64,000 nt of DNA from Flavobacterium psychrophilum (GTDB taxonomy: Bacteria > Bacteroidota > Bacteroidia > Flavobacteriales > Flavobacteriaceae), in the NCBI GenBank assembly GCA_945872245.1, contig CAMBZB010000005.1, positions 24,654 through 88,653 on the forward strand, in the 5' to 3' direction. The notes below the pieces were generated by a model, which had not been told where the DNA came from, searched no databases, and saw only the letters and a program-made list of their open reading frames with translations. The stretch's first letter is position 1. Each line of letters opens with the position of its first letter. The translations under genes and the position numbers were made by a program. This document shows positions 44,986 to 54,210 of the stretch, piece after piece.

Positions 44986-45013
44986 AAAAAAAAAGCCTGT
45001 ATTTAACAGGCTT
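44986..45013 (-). terminator. Terminator after the intact DUF892 gene
   Basis: Minus-strand stem AAGCCTG/CAGGCTT (45013-44993) followed by T-run (to 44986). Same stem as at 43326. Confidence 0.8.
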
Positions 45014-45047
45014 CCAATTCTACAAAAAATAATTGATTTTGTTCAAA

Positions 45048-45599
45048 TTACCATTTAATTCTTGCTGTGGCAGCATCTGGATTTATACCAGACATGGCAA
45101 TTTCGGTCAAGTCAGCGTCAGATTTTTTATTTTCGTCCAGAGTCATTGCTAGCAAGTTTGCCGCTTTGTCTTCTCCGAGGGTTTTTGCATAAGCGTGCAA
45201 AGTGCCGTAGGCAGCAATCTCATAATGTTTTACCTTTTGCCCTGCAGCGATAATTCCGGCATCACGCACCGAACCTTTTTTGGTTTCTCCCATTATTCCA
45301 TCACTCTCTTTCAATAATCCCTCCATTGCCTCACATTTTTTGGAAGCGGGCTTAATTCCCGCGGCTTTAAATACTTGTTCCAAGCGGGAAACTTGTTGTT
45401 CGGTTTCATTTAAGTGATTTTGTAAAGCCCTAACCAATTCAGGAGAGGAAGCATTTTTAACCATTTTTGGCAATGTTTTGGACAATACTTTTTCGGCATT
45501 GTAAATGTCTTTTAAACCAACTTCAAATAAATCTCTCAAATCTTGTGCTTCACTTGATTTTGTTTTTCCAGCTTCTTGTTTTTTAGCTACGGTTTCCAT
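45048..45599 (-). CDS. Ferritin-like DUF892 (YciF-type) protein
   Basis: Intact 183-aa four-helix protein. AQDLRDLFEVGLKDIYNAEKVLSKTLPKM, NASSPELVRALQNHLNETEQQVSRLEQVF, KKCEAMEGLLKESDGIM and AYGTLHAYAKTLGEDKAANLLAMTLDENKKSD contain the Glu/His positions for a di-iron site. The family is linked to stress responses. It is paralogous to the frameshifted gene at 43381 and has the same downstream terminator stem. The N-terminal Lys/Glu-rich leader KKQEAGKTKSSE is typical. Confidence 0.9.
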   Translation of the reverse strand: METVAKKQEAGKTKSSEAQDLRDLFEVGLKDIYNAEKVLSKTLPKMVKNASSPELVRALQNHLNETEQQVSRLEQVFKAAGIKPASKKCEAMEGLLKESDGIMGETKKGSVRDAGIIAAGQKVKHYEIAAYGTLHAYAKTLGEDKAANLLAMTLDENKKSDADLTEIAMSGINPDAATARIKW

Positions 45600-45871
45600 A
45601 ATGATTGTTTTTAATTATTAATTTAGAGGAATGACAATGAGGTTATAATCAACCCATTGCCCGCTTTTCGAGCATCATAAAATTAAATAAATTAAAATAT
45701 AAGTCATTGTTAATTAACTATTTATAAATAAGAATAGTATGATTTATATTGAAAATCGGAATTTTTTTTATTGCGGTTTACTATTTTTGAATGATTAAAA
45801 AAAAGACCCACCAAAGTGGGACTATAAAAATATCATTTGAAAGTGCTTTTCGTAAAATGGTAAGACCATTT

Positions 45872-46624
45872 TTATTCACCCATTTCATTCAGAAGGGCAG
45901 TCCTTTTTTTTATGTATCTCAATACTAAATACATTAGTATTATTATTCCGCAAGGGACACTTATGAAATAATTATAGTTTGCTTCATTTTGAACAAGGTG
46001 TCCCAAAACATCAAAAAGTGTGAAAATAATAAGAATTCCCACCAGTCCATTTATTTCTTTTTTGATTATTTTTATCCAACTGAAAGCTTGTTCAGGCTTT
46101 TTGAATCTCTTAAAATCAGTTACAAAGGCAGGAACTTTTTCGGCCCAATCCGTGTAAATAGTTCCGAATCTTCTCCTAAGAAATTGTTCTTCGGCAAACA
46201 TGATACGTTCATAATAGACCCAATAGGAAAAACAAAAAGCAACAAGAAACCAAAAATTACCTGTTAGCAATGCTGGTCCCATCCACATGAAAAAATTGCC
46301 AAGATAGATGGGATGCCTTACCAAAGAGTAACTGCCAGATGTATTGAGCGTTTCGGCAATTTGTTCATTTCTATTTCTGCCAGAGGTGTTTTTAGGTGTA
46401 TGTCCAACAGTGTAAATCCGAATACTTAAACCCAATAGACTTATTGACAAACAAAAGAATTCATAATAAATCTCATAAGGGGTGTTTTCAATAAAAAAGG
46501 TATTCGGGTAGATTTTAGTTTGCAGATATAACATTGCGCCTATGAGCAATATAATTACTGGAAGTTTGCCTCTATATTTAAAAAGCCAAATCCCTTGTTG
46601 TTCTAATTCTTCTTGTAAGGCCAT
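45872..46624 (-). CDS. Isoprenylcysteine carboxyl methyltransferase-family membrane protein
   Basis: A 250-aa polytopic membrane protein with about five hydrophobic segments. The ICMT/PEMT-type core LNTSGSYSLVRHPIYLGNFFMWMGPALLTG holds the His-Pro and Tyr residues of the SAM-binding motif (RHPxYxG), followed by EEQFLRRRFGTIYTDWAEKVPAF (conserved Glu-Glu and Tyr). It likely methylates a lipid or small hydrophobic substrate. ATG at 46624 is preferred; an upstream ATG at 46693 would add 23 polar residues. Confidence 0.8.
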   Translation of the reverse strand: MALQEELEQQGIWLFKYRGKLPVIILLIGAMLYLQTKIYPNTFFIENTPYEIYYEFFCLSISLLGLSIRIYTVGHTPKNTSGRNRNEQIAETLNTSGSYSLVRHPIYLGNFFMWMGPALLTGNFWFLVAFCFSYWVYYERIMFAEEQFLRRRFGTIYTDWAEKVPAFVTDFKRFKKPEQAFSWIKIIKKEINGLVGILIIFTLFDVLGHLVQNEANYNYFISVPCGIIILMYLVLRYIKKRTALLNEMGE

Positions 46625-46790
46625 ATTTATGTTAGTTTTAGAATTCAAGAACTCTTTTTTCAATACTTCAAAATAAAGAGTTTTTTTTCGCAATCAAAGA
46701 TAAATAAAACTCCTATTAAATAGTTATGGAATTGTTGTTCTAACATCAGTTTTTTTTCAGATCAATACTTTGAAGGCTGTTGTTAAATAA

Positions 46791-46818
46791 AATCCTAAAT
46801 CCTAAGTCTTAAATTCTA
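46791..46818. repeat. Heptameric repeat upstream of tgt
   Basis: Four units in register, two perfect AATCCTA then AGTCTTA and AATTCTA, 35 bp before the tgt ATG. Confidence 0.75.
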
Positions 46819-46852
46819 AATAATTTATCTTTGCCGACTGAAAAAATATTAT

Positions 46853-47983
46853 ATGAAGTTTGATTTACTGCAAAAAGATCCACATACTAAAGCCAGAGCA
46901 GGAACTATTACCACTGACCACGGCGTGATTGAAACTCCAATTTTTATGCCCGTTGGAACGGTTGCCTCTGTAAAAGGGGTGCACCAACGAGAGTTGAAGG
47001 ACGATATTAATCCAGATATTATTTTAGGAAACACCTATCATTTATACCTTCGGCCACAAACTGAAATCTTGGAAAAAGCAGGGGGGTTGCATAAATTCAT
47101 GAATTGGGATCGCAATATTTTGACTGATTCCGGTGGTTACCAAGTTTACTCGCTTTCGGCAAACCGAAAAATCAAAGAAGAAGGAGTAAAGTTTAAATCT
47201 CATATTGATGGTTCCTACCATTTTTTTACACCCGAAAATGTGATGGAAATTCAACGAACTATCGGTGCTGATATCATTATGGCTTTTGACGAATGCACCC
47301 CTTATCCTTGTGATTATCGGTATGCACAAAAATCAATGAAAATGACGCACCGTTGGTTGGACAGATGCATCACTCATTTGGAAAAAGTGCCAACAAAATA
47401 TGGTTACGACCAAACTTTTTTCCCGATTGTTCAGGGAAGTACCTACAAAGACTTGCGCCAACAATCAGCAGAATATATAGCGAATTCAGATCAGCAAGGT
47501 AACGCCATTGGCGGTCTGTCGGTAGGCGAGCCTGCAGAAGAAATGTATGCCATGAGTGAAATAGTTTGCGAAATTTTACCGGAAGACAAACCGCGTTATT
47601 TGATGGGAGTTGGAACTCCAATTAATATTTTGGAGAATATTGCATTAGGCATCGATATGTTCGACTGTGTCATGCCAACACGAAACGCCAGAAACGGGAT
47701 GTTGTTTACCGCCAACGGAACCATTAACATTAAAAACAAAAAGTGGGAAGACGATTTTTCGCCAGTAGACGAAATGGGTCATACTTTTGTCGACACTGAA
47801 TACACAAAGGCCTATTTACGCCATTTGTTTGCAGCCAATGAATACCTTGGAAAACAAATTGCAACGATACACAATCTAGGGTTCTATATGTGGTTGGTTC
47901 GTGAGGCCAGAAAACATATCTTAGCCGGAGATTTTAGATCTTGGAAAGAAATGATGGTTCGAAATATGAGCCAAAGATTGTAA
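46853..47983 (+). CDS. tgt: tRNA-guanine transglycosylase
   Basis: Exchanges wobble guanine for preQ1 in GUN-anticodon tRNAs; 376 aa. Substrate and catalytic motifs are present: ILTDSGGYQVYSL (catalytic Asp), IMAFDECTPYPCDY, AIGGLSVGEPAEEM and MGVGTPINILENIALGIDMFDCVMPTRNARNG. The usual zinc motif CxCxxC is absent. The aligned stretch, about residues 302-322, reads SPVDEMGHTFVDTEYTKAYL, with Gly, Thr and Asp in place of the three Cys, while the downstream IHNLGFY His is kept. A zinc-free variant is therefore probable. Confidence 0.94.
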   Translation: MKFDLLQKDPHTKARAGTITTDHGVIETPIFMPVGTVASVKGVHQRELKDDINPDIILGNTYHLYLRPQTEILEKAGGLHKFMNWDRNILTDSGGYQVYSLSANRKIKEEGVKFKSHIDGSYHFFTPENVMEIQRTIGADIIMAFDECTPYPCDYRYAQKSMKMTHRWLDRCITHLEKVPTKYGYDQTFFPIVQGSTYKDLRQQSAEYIANSDQQGNAIGGLSVGEPAEEMYAMSEIVCEILPEDKPRYLMGVGTPINILENIALGIDMFDCVMPTRNARNGMLFTANGTINIKNKKWEDDFSPVDEMGHTFVDTEYTKAYLRHLFAANEYLGKQIATIHNLGFYMWLVREARKHILAGDFRSWKEMMVRNMSQRL

Positions 47984-48064
47984 TTAGGTTTAGGGTTCTA
48001 GGTTTAGGGTTCTAGGTAATAATTTGCCAGTACCCAAACCCAATACCCAATACCCAACACCCAA
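47984..48064. repeat. Two abutting heptameric repeat arrays, telomere-like words
   Basis: 47984-48018 holds five units alternating TAGGGTT and CTAGGTT, starting at the base after the tgt stop. 48031-48064 holds units of TACCCAA (one is six bases). The second array is roughly the reverse-strand type of the first, so a long imperfect hairpin is possible. This could serve as a terminator between tgt and the LptF/G gene. Confidence 0.75.
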
Positions 48065-48067
48065 AAA

Positions 48068-49153
48068 ATGAACATAATAGACCAATACATCCTAAAAAAA
48101 TACTTATCGACTTTTGCGGTAATGTTGCTGTTGTTTGCACCTATTGGAATTATTATTGATGTTTCGGAGAAAATCAACTTTATGCTGGAACATGAAATTC
48201 CATTTGTTGATATTGCGATTTATTATTATCATTTCACCATCTATTTCACGAATTTATTGTTCCCGATATTTTTGTTTTTATCGGTTATTTGGTTTACCTC
48301 AAAAATGGCTAATAATACCGAAATTATTGCGATACTAAGTTCCGGGATTTCATTTACGAGGTTTTTGAGACCGTTTTTAATAGGAGCCGCCATTGTTTCT
48401 GTAATTGTTTTATTAATGGGATTTTTTATTGTTCCAAAATCGAGTGAGGGATTTAATAATTTCCGATATACCTACCTTAAAACTGGGGGAAAGGCTATGA
48501 TGAGAGGTGATGATACAGATGTGTACCGCCAGATAAGTGAGGATGAATTTATTTACGTCAATAGTTTTAACACCGAGTCAAAAACAGCCTTTAACTTCAG
48601 TTTAGAGAAGTTTAAAAAGGACAAATTAGTCTATAAGATTTCAGCCAGCAGGATTAAGTGGAATCCAAAGGACAGCACCTATACGATGTACAATTATACG
48701 AAAAGAACAGTAGGGGAATTAGAGGATAAAATTGAAAAATCAGATACAAAAGAGGCTGTTTTTAGTTTTGATTTAGAAGATTTGACTCCAGTGGTATATA
48801 TTGCCGAAACATTAAATTTAGGCAAATTAAACCGATTTATAGATAAAGAAAGAAGCCGGGGTTCCTCAAACATCAACGTGTATTTGGTGGTTCTGTATAA
48901 AAAATACAGCATTCCAATTTCGGCATTTATACTCACCATTATAGCCGTTGCGGTTTCGTCAATGAAGCGAAGAGGCGGTATGGGACTCAGTCTGGCCATA
49001 GGAATGGCGCTGGCCTTTGCCTTTGTCTTTTTTGATAAAATATTTGGGACTTTAGCTGAAAAGTCGAGTGTTTCTCCATTATTAGCCGTATGGTTTCCTA
49101 ATATAGTTTTCGGAATCCTAGCTATTTTCTTATTGCGAAATGCGAAACGATAA
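48068..49153 (+). CDS. LptF/LptG-family permease
   Basis: Inner-membrane component of the lipopolysaccharide export ABC complex (LptB2FG), 361 aa. The family fold is clear: three N-terminal membrane segments (residues about 9-125, starting IIDQYILKKYLSTFAVMLLLFAPIGIIIDVSEKI), a periplasmic beta-jellyroll (about 135-255) and three C-terminal membrane segments. SGISFTRFLRPFLIG is the coupling-helix region. Which of LptF or LptG it represents cannot be decided from this gene alone. It overlaps the EamA gene by 14 nt. Confidence 0.9.
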   Translation: MNIIDQYILKKYLSTFAVMLLLFAPIGIIIDVSEKINFMLEHEIPFVDIAIYYYHFTIYFTNLLFPIFLFLSVIWFTSKMANNTEIIAILSSGISFTRFLRPFLIGAAIVSVIVLLMGFFIVPKSSEGFNNFRYTYLKTGGKAMMRGDDTDVYRQISEDEFIYVNSFNTESKTAFNFSLEKFKKDKLVYKISASRIKWNPKDSTYTMYNYTKRTVGELEDKIEKSDTKEAVFSFDLEDLTPVVYIAETLNLGKLNRFIDKERSRGSSNINVYLVVLYKKYSIPISAFILTIIAVAVSSMKRRGGMGLSLAIGMALAFAFVFFDKIFGTLAEKSSVSPLLAVWFPNIVFGILAIFLLRNAKR

Positions 49154-50021
49154 ATTACAAGCGTATTTACAGCTTCATTTAATTGTGTTTATTTGGGGAT
49201 TCACCGCAATATTAGGGGCTTTAATTACAATCAAAGCAGATGCTTTAGTTTGGTATCGAATGTTGTTTGCATGCATTTTTTTATTGCTATTTATTGTTTT
49301 AAAAAAGAAATCTTTTAAAATTCCGATGAAGGAATTTTTCAAGTTGATTTTTGTGGGACTTTTAATTGCGATTCATTGGGTATTCTTTTTTAAAGCTATC
49401 CATATTTCTAACGTATCCATTACTTTGGTAGTGTTTTCGCTTGGCGCTTTTATCGCGTCCCTCTTAGAACCGCTATTTTATGGGCGTAAGTTACTTTGGT
49501 ATGAAGTGTTCTTTGGACTTCTAATCGTTGCGGCTCTTAGTTTACTGTTAGAAGTTGAAATCAACTATTTTGAGGGAATGATTTACGCATTAGCTTCCAT
49601 AATTTTGGGGGTTTTATTCACACTTGTAAATGGTAAATTGATAAAACACCATGATTCATCGGTAATCACCTTCTACGAATTTTTGTCAGGGGTGTTTTTC
49701 ATAACCCTATATTTTCTATATCAACATCAATTTACGGATAACTTCTTCAAATTGACTCCAAAGGATTGGATTTTAATCCTTGTATTAGCATCAGTTTGCA
49801 CCGCTTATGCTTTTACGGCCTCCGTCAAAGTGATGCAAAAATTATCTCCGTACACGGTTATGCTTACCACAAGTTTAGAGCCAGTTTATGGAATTGTTTT
49901 GGCCTATTTTATCATTGGCGGAAAAGAAAAAATGAGTGTTGAATTTTACGTGGGAGCGCTAATAATTGTTGTCGTTGTTGTTATTAACGGAATCGTAAAA
50001 CACTTTTTTGCGGATAAATAG
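49140..50021 (+). CDS. EamA-family (DMT) transporter
   Basis: A 293-aa drug/metabolite transporter-type membrane protein with about ten hydrophobic segments in two EamA halves (LIVFIWGFTAILGALITIKADALVWYRM... and YALASIILGVLFTLVNGKLI...). The second half contains the SPYTVMLTTSLEPVYGIVLAYFIIGG signature. The substrate is unknown. ATG at 49140 overlaps the permease gene by 14 nt, so they are probably co-transcribed. Confidence 0.87.
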   Translation: MRNDKLQAYLQLHLIVFIWGFTAILGALITIKADALVWYRMLFACIFLLLFIVLKKKSFKIPMKEFFKLIFVGLLIAIHWVFFFKAIHISNVSITLVVFSLGAFIASLLEPLFYGRKLLWYEVFFGLLIVAALSLLLEVEINYFEGMIYALASIILGVLFTLVNGKLIKHHDSSVITFYEFLSGVFFITLYFLYQHQFTDNFFKLTPKDWILILVLASVCTAYAFTASVKVMQKLSPYTVMLTTSLEPVYGIVLAYFIIGGKEKMSVEFYVGALIIVVVVVINGIVKHFFADK

Positions 50022-50100
50022 AAATCGGGCTTTACTAATTTTATGGAAGCGATAGGATTTACATAAATAAAAAATATCCGTTTTTGATAATTTTAAATTT

Positions 50101-50108
50101 TATCTTTG
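50101..50108 (+). promoter_or_regulatory. Putative accA promoter, -7 element
   Basis: TATCTTTG followed by C, 33 bp before the accA ATG. A TTG lies only 14 bp upstream of the box, shorter than usual. Confidence 0.5.
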
Positions 50109-50141
50109 CACTTCAAATCAAAAAACAAATACACTAAATTC

Positions 50142-51095
50142 ATGGAATATTTAGACTTTGAACTTCCAATAAAAGAACTTGAAGATCAGTTAGACAAATG
50201 TCTCGTTATTGGTCAGGAATCGGATATTGATGTAACGAATACGTGCAAACAAATCAATAAGAAACTAGAAGAAACTAAAAGGCATATCTATAAAAATCTG
50301 ACCGCTTGGCAGCGCGTACAATTATCAAGACATCCAAACAGACCTTATGCATTAGATCATATTAATGCACTTTGTGGCGACACTTTTCTAGAACTTCACG
50401 GGGATAGAGGGTTTAAGGATGACAAAGCCATGATAGGTGGTTTAGGTAAAATTGACGGTCAATCTTTTATGATTATTGGACAGCAAAAAGGATACAATAC
50501 CAAAACGCGTCAATATAGAAATTTTGGAATGGCCAATCCTGAAGGCTACCGAAAAGCGCTGCGATTGATGAAAATGGCAGAGAAATTTGGCATTCCGGTT
50601 TTGTCATTAGTGGACACTCCAGGAGCTTTTCCCGGAATTGAAGCGGAAGAACGCGGACAAGGAGAGGCAATTGCTAGAAACATTATTGAAATGATTCGGC
50701 TAAAAGTACCTGTGATTGTTGTTGTTATAGGTGAAGGTGCCTCAGGTGGTGCACTAGGAATAGGAGTAGGCGATAAAGTTTATATGATGGAAAATACCTG
50801 GTATTCTGTTATTTCACCAGAATCGTGTTCGTCAATTTTATGGAAAAGTTGGGATTATAAAGAACAAGCAGCCGAGGCTTTAAAATTGACATCTTCGGAT
50901 ATGAAAAAGCAAAAATTGATTGATGATATAATTCCAGAACCATTGGGTGGAGCTCATTATGATAGGGATACTACCTTTAAAACAGTGGAGCAATATATCA
51001 TGAAAGGATTCAATGAGTTGAAAGACTTATCAACACAAGAATTAGTTGCTCAAAGAATGAAGAAATACAGTGAGATGGGTGAGTATAAAGAGTAA
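50142..51095 (+). CDS. accA: Acetyl-CoA carboxylase carboxyltransferase subunit alpha
   Basis: Transfers the carboxyl group from biotin to acetyl-CoA, first committed step of fatty-acid synthesis; 317 aa. The frame continues upstream to 50106, but [17 protein letters not shown] at 50142 is the conserved start and follows the promoter box properly. Motifs are [71 protein letters not shown] and [34 protein letters not shown] strong terminator follows. Confidence 0.97.
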   Translation: MEYLDFELPIKELEDQLDKCLVIGQESDIDVTNTCKQINKKLEETKRHIYKNLTAWQRVQLSRHPNRPYALDHINALCGDTFLELHGDRGFKDDKAMIGGLGKIDGQSFMIIGQQKGYNTKTRQYRNFGMANPEGYRKALRLMKMAEKFGIPVLSLVDTPGAFPGIEAEERGQGEAIARNIIEMIRLKVPVIVVVIGEGASGGALGIGVGDKVYMMENTWYSVISPESCSSILWKSWDYKEQAAEALKLTSSDMKKQKLIDDIIPEPLGGAHYDRDTTFKTVEQYIMKGFNELKDLSTQELVAQRMKKYSEMGEYKE

Positions 51096-51117
51096 AAATC
51101 TTACATTATATGTTTTC

Positions 51118-51148
51118 ATCCGAAGCCTTATGGCTTCGGATTTTTTTT
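51118..51148 (+). terminator. Intrinsic terminator after accA
   Basis: Perfect 10-bp stem ATCCGAAGCC (51118-51127)/GGCTTCGGAT (51132-51141) with loop TTAT and a run of eight T. Confidence 0.92.
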
Positions 51149-51236
51149 GGGTTGTTAACAAAAAAAGATTGTTTATTAACATTTTTTTGTAATAACTCAG
51201 CGATTCTTTTTTTTTATTTTTCACTACTTTCGCTCT

Positions 51237-52781
51237 ATGGAAAATGTCAGGAATATAAACCCAATTAAAATAGATAAAACAACTATCATCAACCTTGAAA
51301 AAGGGAAATTGCCACCGCAAGTTCTCGATTTAGAAGAGGCTGTGCTTGGTGCGATGATGATTGACAAAAAAGGGGTCGATGAGGTCATAGACATTTTACA
51401 ACCAGATGCTTTCTATAAAGAAGCGCACAAATATATTTTTGAGGCTATCGTTCAGCTGTTTACAGAAACGCAACCGATTGACTTATTAACCGTCTCTGCC
51501 CAATTGCGAAAAAACGCAAAATTAGACTTGGCTGGAGGAGATTTTTATCTGATTCAGCTGACACAAAAAATATCCTCTTCCGCGCATATCGAATTTCACT
51601 CCAGAATCATACTCCAAAAATATATCCAACGAAGCTTAATTCGCATTTCTTCTGATATTATCGAGGAATCCTACGACGAAACCACCGATGTTTTTGATTT
51701 ATTAGACAAAGCCGAATCGAAACTGTATGAAGTTACCCAAGGAAATATAAAACGCAGCTCGGAAACGGCACAAAGTTTAGTGTTGCAAGCCAAGAAGAGA
51801 ATTGAAGAAATTGCCAACCAAAAAGGATTAAGCGGCGTAGAAACTGGTTTTACAAAATTGGATGCCATTACCTCCGGGTGGCAACCTAGTGATTTAATCA
51901 TTATTGCCGCTCGACCAGGGATGGGAAAAACAGCTTTTGTACTCTCGATGGCTCGAAATATCGCTATCGATTTTGGACATCCTGTTGCCTTGTTTTCTCT
52001 AGAAATGTCATCTGTACAGTTGATTACCAGATTAATTTCTTCGGAAACAGGTTTGTCTTCTGAAAAATTGAGAACGGGAAAGTTAGAAAAACACGAATGG
52101 GAACAATTGAGCGTGAAGGTTAAAAATTTGGAAAAAGCACCACTTTTTATTGACGATTCCCCTTCGCTTTCTATTTTTGATTTAAGGGCAAAAGCAAGGC
52201 GTTTAGCTTCACAACACGGCATAAAAATTATCATCGTCGATTATTTGCAATTGATGACTGCTGGCGGAAACGGGAAAGGTGGCGGAAACCGAGAGCAGGA
52301 AATCTCCACGATTTCAAGAAATTTGAAAGCATTGGCCAAGGAATTGGGTATTCCGGTAATTGCGTTGTCCCAATTATCACGTGCGGTAGAAACGCGTGGA
52401 TCTAGCAAAAGACCTTTATTGTCTGACCTTCGTGAATCGGGTGCGATTGAGCAAGATGCCGATATTGTGTCCTTCATCTACAGGCCAGAATATTATAAAA
52501 TTGACGAATGGGATGACGACGAGCAAACACCCTCTGCCGGTCAAGCCGAATTTATAATAGCTAAACACCGTAACGGTTCCCTTGAAAATGTCCGATTGAA
52601 ATTTATCGGAAATCTAGGTAAATTTGATAATCTCGACGATTATAGCGGAAGCTTTGACGATTTACCATCCAAAATGAATCATGATGACAACCCTTTTCAA
52701 ACCAAAAACCTTCCTTCACCAAACGAAGCTTTTGGCAGTAATTTAAACGGGGATGAGGATGATGACGATATGCCCTTCTAA
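51237..52781 (+). CDS. dnaB: Replicative DNA helicase DnaB
   Basis: Hexameric 5'-3' helicase of the replisome, 514 aa, no intein. The N-terminal domain starts PPQVLDLEEAVLGAMMIDK. The RecA-like core has Walker A IIIAARPGMGKTAFVLSMA (about residues 222-240), Walker B IKIIIVDYLQLMTAGG, and the motif ISRNLKALAKELGIPVIALSQLSRAVETR. The SDLRESGAIEQDADIV block is also present. The acidic C-terminal tail DEDDDDMPF is usual. A TACTTTCG box ends 5 bp before the ATG, so translation may be nearly leaderless. Confidence 0.97.
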   Translation: MENVRNINPIKIDKTTIINLEKGKLPPQVLDLEEAVLGAMMIDKKGVDEVIDILQPDAFYKEAHKYIFEAIVQLFTETQPIDLLTVSAQLRKNAKLDLAGGDFYLIQLTQKISSSAHIEFHSRIILQKYIQRSLIRISSDIIEESYDETTDVFDLLDKAESKLYEVTQGNIKRSSETAQSLVLQAKKRIEEIANQKGLSGVETGFTKLDAITSGWQPSDLIIIAARPGMGKTAFVLSMARNIAIDFGHPVALFSLEMSSVQLITRLISSETGLSSEKLRTGKLEKHEWEQLSVKVKNLEKAPLFIDDSPSLSIFDLRAKARRLASQHGIKIIIVDYLQLMTAGGNGKGGGNREQEISTISRNLKALAKELGIPVIALSQLSRAVETRGSSKRPLLSDLRESGAIEQDADIVSFIYRPEYYKIDEWDDDEQTPSAGQAEFIIAKHRNGSLENVRLKFIGNLGKFDNLDDYSGSFDDLPSKMNHDDNPFQTKNLPSPNEAFGSNLNGDEDDDDMPF

Positions 52782-52791
52782 AAATAAATTT

Positions 52792-52819
52792 AAATTCGCC
52801 CGAAAAGCGAATTTTTTTT
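52792..52819 (+). terminator. Intrinsic terminator after dnaB
   Basis: AAATTCGC (52792-52799) and GCGAATTT (52807-52814) with a seven-base loop, followed by T residues to 52819. Confidence 0.85.
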
Positions 52820-52868
52820 GTCCTTTTGGTCAAATAAAAACGAGTATATTTGACATAAAAATTTCAAA

Positions 52869-54131
52869 ATGGCTTCAAAAAAGTTATTCTACATCCTTAT
52901 AATCCTAGTTTCTTTTTCAGTACGCGCGTCTTTTATCTTGCTGCCAATGGATGAAACTACCCAGCAAAATCACCTTAAAGCCTACGGTATTACCTATTGG
53001 TGTATCGAAAAAAAATACAAAGCCAGTTGGTTACTTAATTACCGAGGGGGATCCTTTTTATTTCCTGACGAACCCGATATTCGAAAAGAATGCCAAATTC
53101 GAGGCGTAAGTTTTGAAGTGTTAAGTGATTCCGAAACCAATCAAATTTTGGATGAAATATCCAGTCCTTCCCAAAATATGGAAACGGTTGTTCTAGAAAA
53201 AGCCCCTAAAATTGCGGTGTATACACCCAAAGGCAAACAACCTTGGGACGATGCGGTGACTTTGGTTTTGACTTATGCCGAAATTCCTTTTACACCCATT
53301 TATGATGAGGAAGTTTTAAGTGATCAACTATTACTTTATGATTGGTTGCATTTGCATCACGAAGATTTTACAGGTCAATATGGAAAGTTTTATGGATCCA
53401 ATAGAAATTCACCTTGGTATATGGATCAAAAGGCAGCTGCTGAAACTTTGACAACTAAATTGGGATACAAAAAAGTATCGGAAGAAAAAGGGGCTGTTGC
53501 TAAAAAAATTAGGGATTTCGTAATAGGTGGGGGATTTATGTTTGCCATGTGTTCAGCAACAGATAGTTTTGATATCGCTTTGGCTGCCGATGGAGTCGAT
53601 ATTTGTGAAACTATGTTTGATGGTGATGCGAGCGAGCCCAATTATCAATCCAAAATAAATTATTTGAATACTTTTGCATTCAAGGATTTTATTTTAGATC
53701 GGAAACCGGAACATTATGAATTTTCAGATATTGACATGACTGAAAAAAGGAAAATTCCAATGGAAAATGATTATTTTACCCTGATGGAATTTTCGGCAAA
53801 ATGGGATCCCATTCCCAGTATGTTATGTCAAAACCACACGCAGTTAATAAAAGGGTTTATGGGACAAACCACTTCTTTTGACTCCGCCCTAATAAAGTCT
53901 AACGTTTTGGTGATGGGAACCTGTGAACTTAATGGGGAATCGCGCTATATTCATGGTGAAAAGGGTAAAGGGATGTATACCTTTTATGGAGGCCATGACC
54001 CAGAAGATTACCAGCATAGAGTAGGGGATCCAGCCACAATACTCGATTTGCACCCCAATTCGCCCGGATACCGATTGATATTGAATAATGTACTGTTTCC
54101 GGCGGCGAAAAAGAAAAAACAAAAGACGTAA
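52869..54131 (+). CDS. Exported protein with a class-I-glutamine-amidotransferase-like region
   Basis: A 420-aa protein with a signal peptide (KKLFYILIILVSFSVRAS, residues 4-21). Relatives in Flavobacteria are often labelled asparagine synthetase B, but no Cys-2 glutaminase or synthetase PP-loop is present. Residues about 115-260 have the pattern of a ThuA/GATase-1-like fold: KIAVYTPKGKQPWDDAVTLVLTYAEIPFTPIYDEEVL, YDWLHLHHEDFTGQYGKFYG, FVIGGGFMFAMCSATDSFDIALA with a Cys at the nucleophile elbow. The C-terminal half ends in a Lys-rich tail. True activity unknown; a surface or periplasmic hydrolase or binding role is possible. It is monocistronic. Confidence 0.75.
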   Translation: MASKKLFYILIILVSFSVRASFILLPMDETTQQNHLKAYGITYWCIEKKYKASWLLNYRGGSFLFPDEPDIRKECQIRGVSFEVLSDSETNQILDEISSPSQNMETVVLEKAPKIAVYTPKGKQPWDDAVTLVLTYAEIPFTPIYDEEVLSDQLLLYDWLHLHHEDFTGQYGKFYGSNRNSPWYMDQKAAAETLTTKLGYKKVSEEKGAVAKKIRDFVIGGGFMFAMCSATDSFDIALAADGVDICETMFDGDASEPNYQSKINYLNTFAFKDFILDRKPEHYEFSDIDMTEKRKIPMENDYFTLMEFSAKWDPIPSMLCQNHTQLIKGFMGQTTSFDSALIKSNVLVMGTCELNGESRYIHGEKGKGMYTFYGGHDPEDYQHRVGDPATILDLHPNSPGYRLILNNVLFPAAKKKKQKT

Positions 54132-54210
54132 TAATTTTTATCATATTTCAAACCCTTTTTAGGATCTTAAATTTGTTGAAAATTGATACCTAGAGATTAA
54201 AATTATAATT

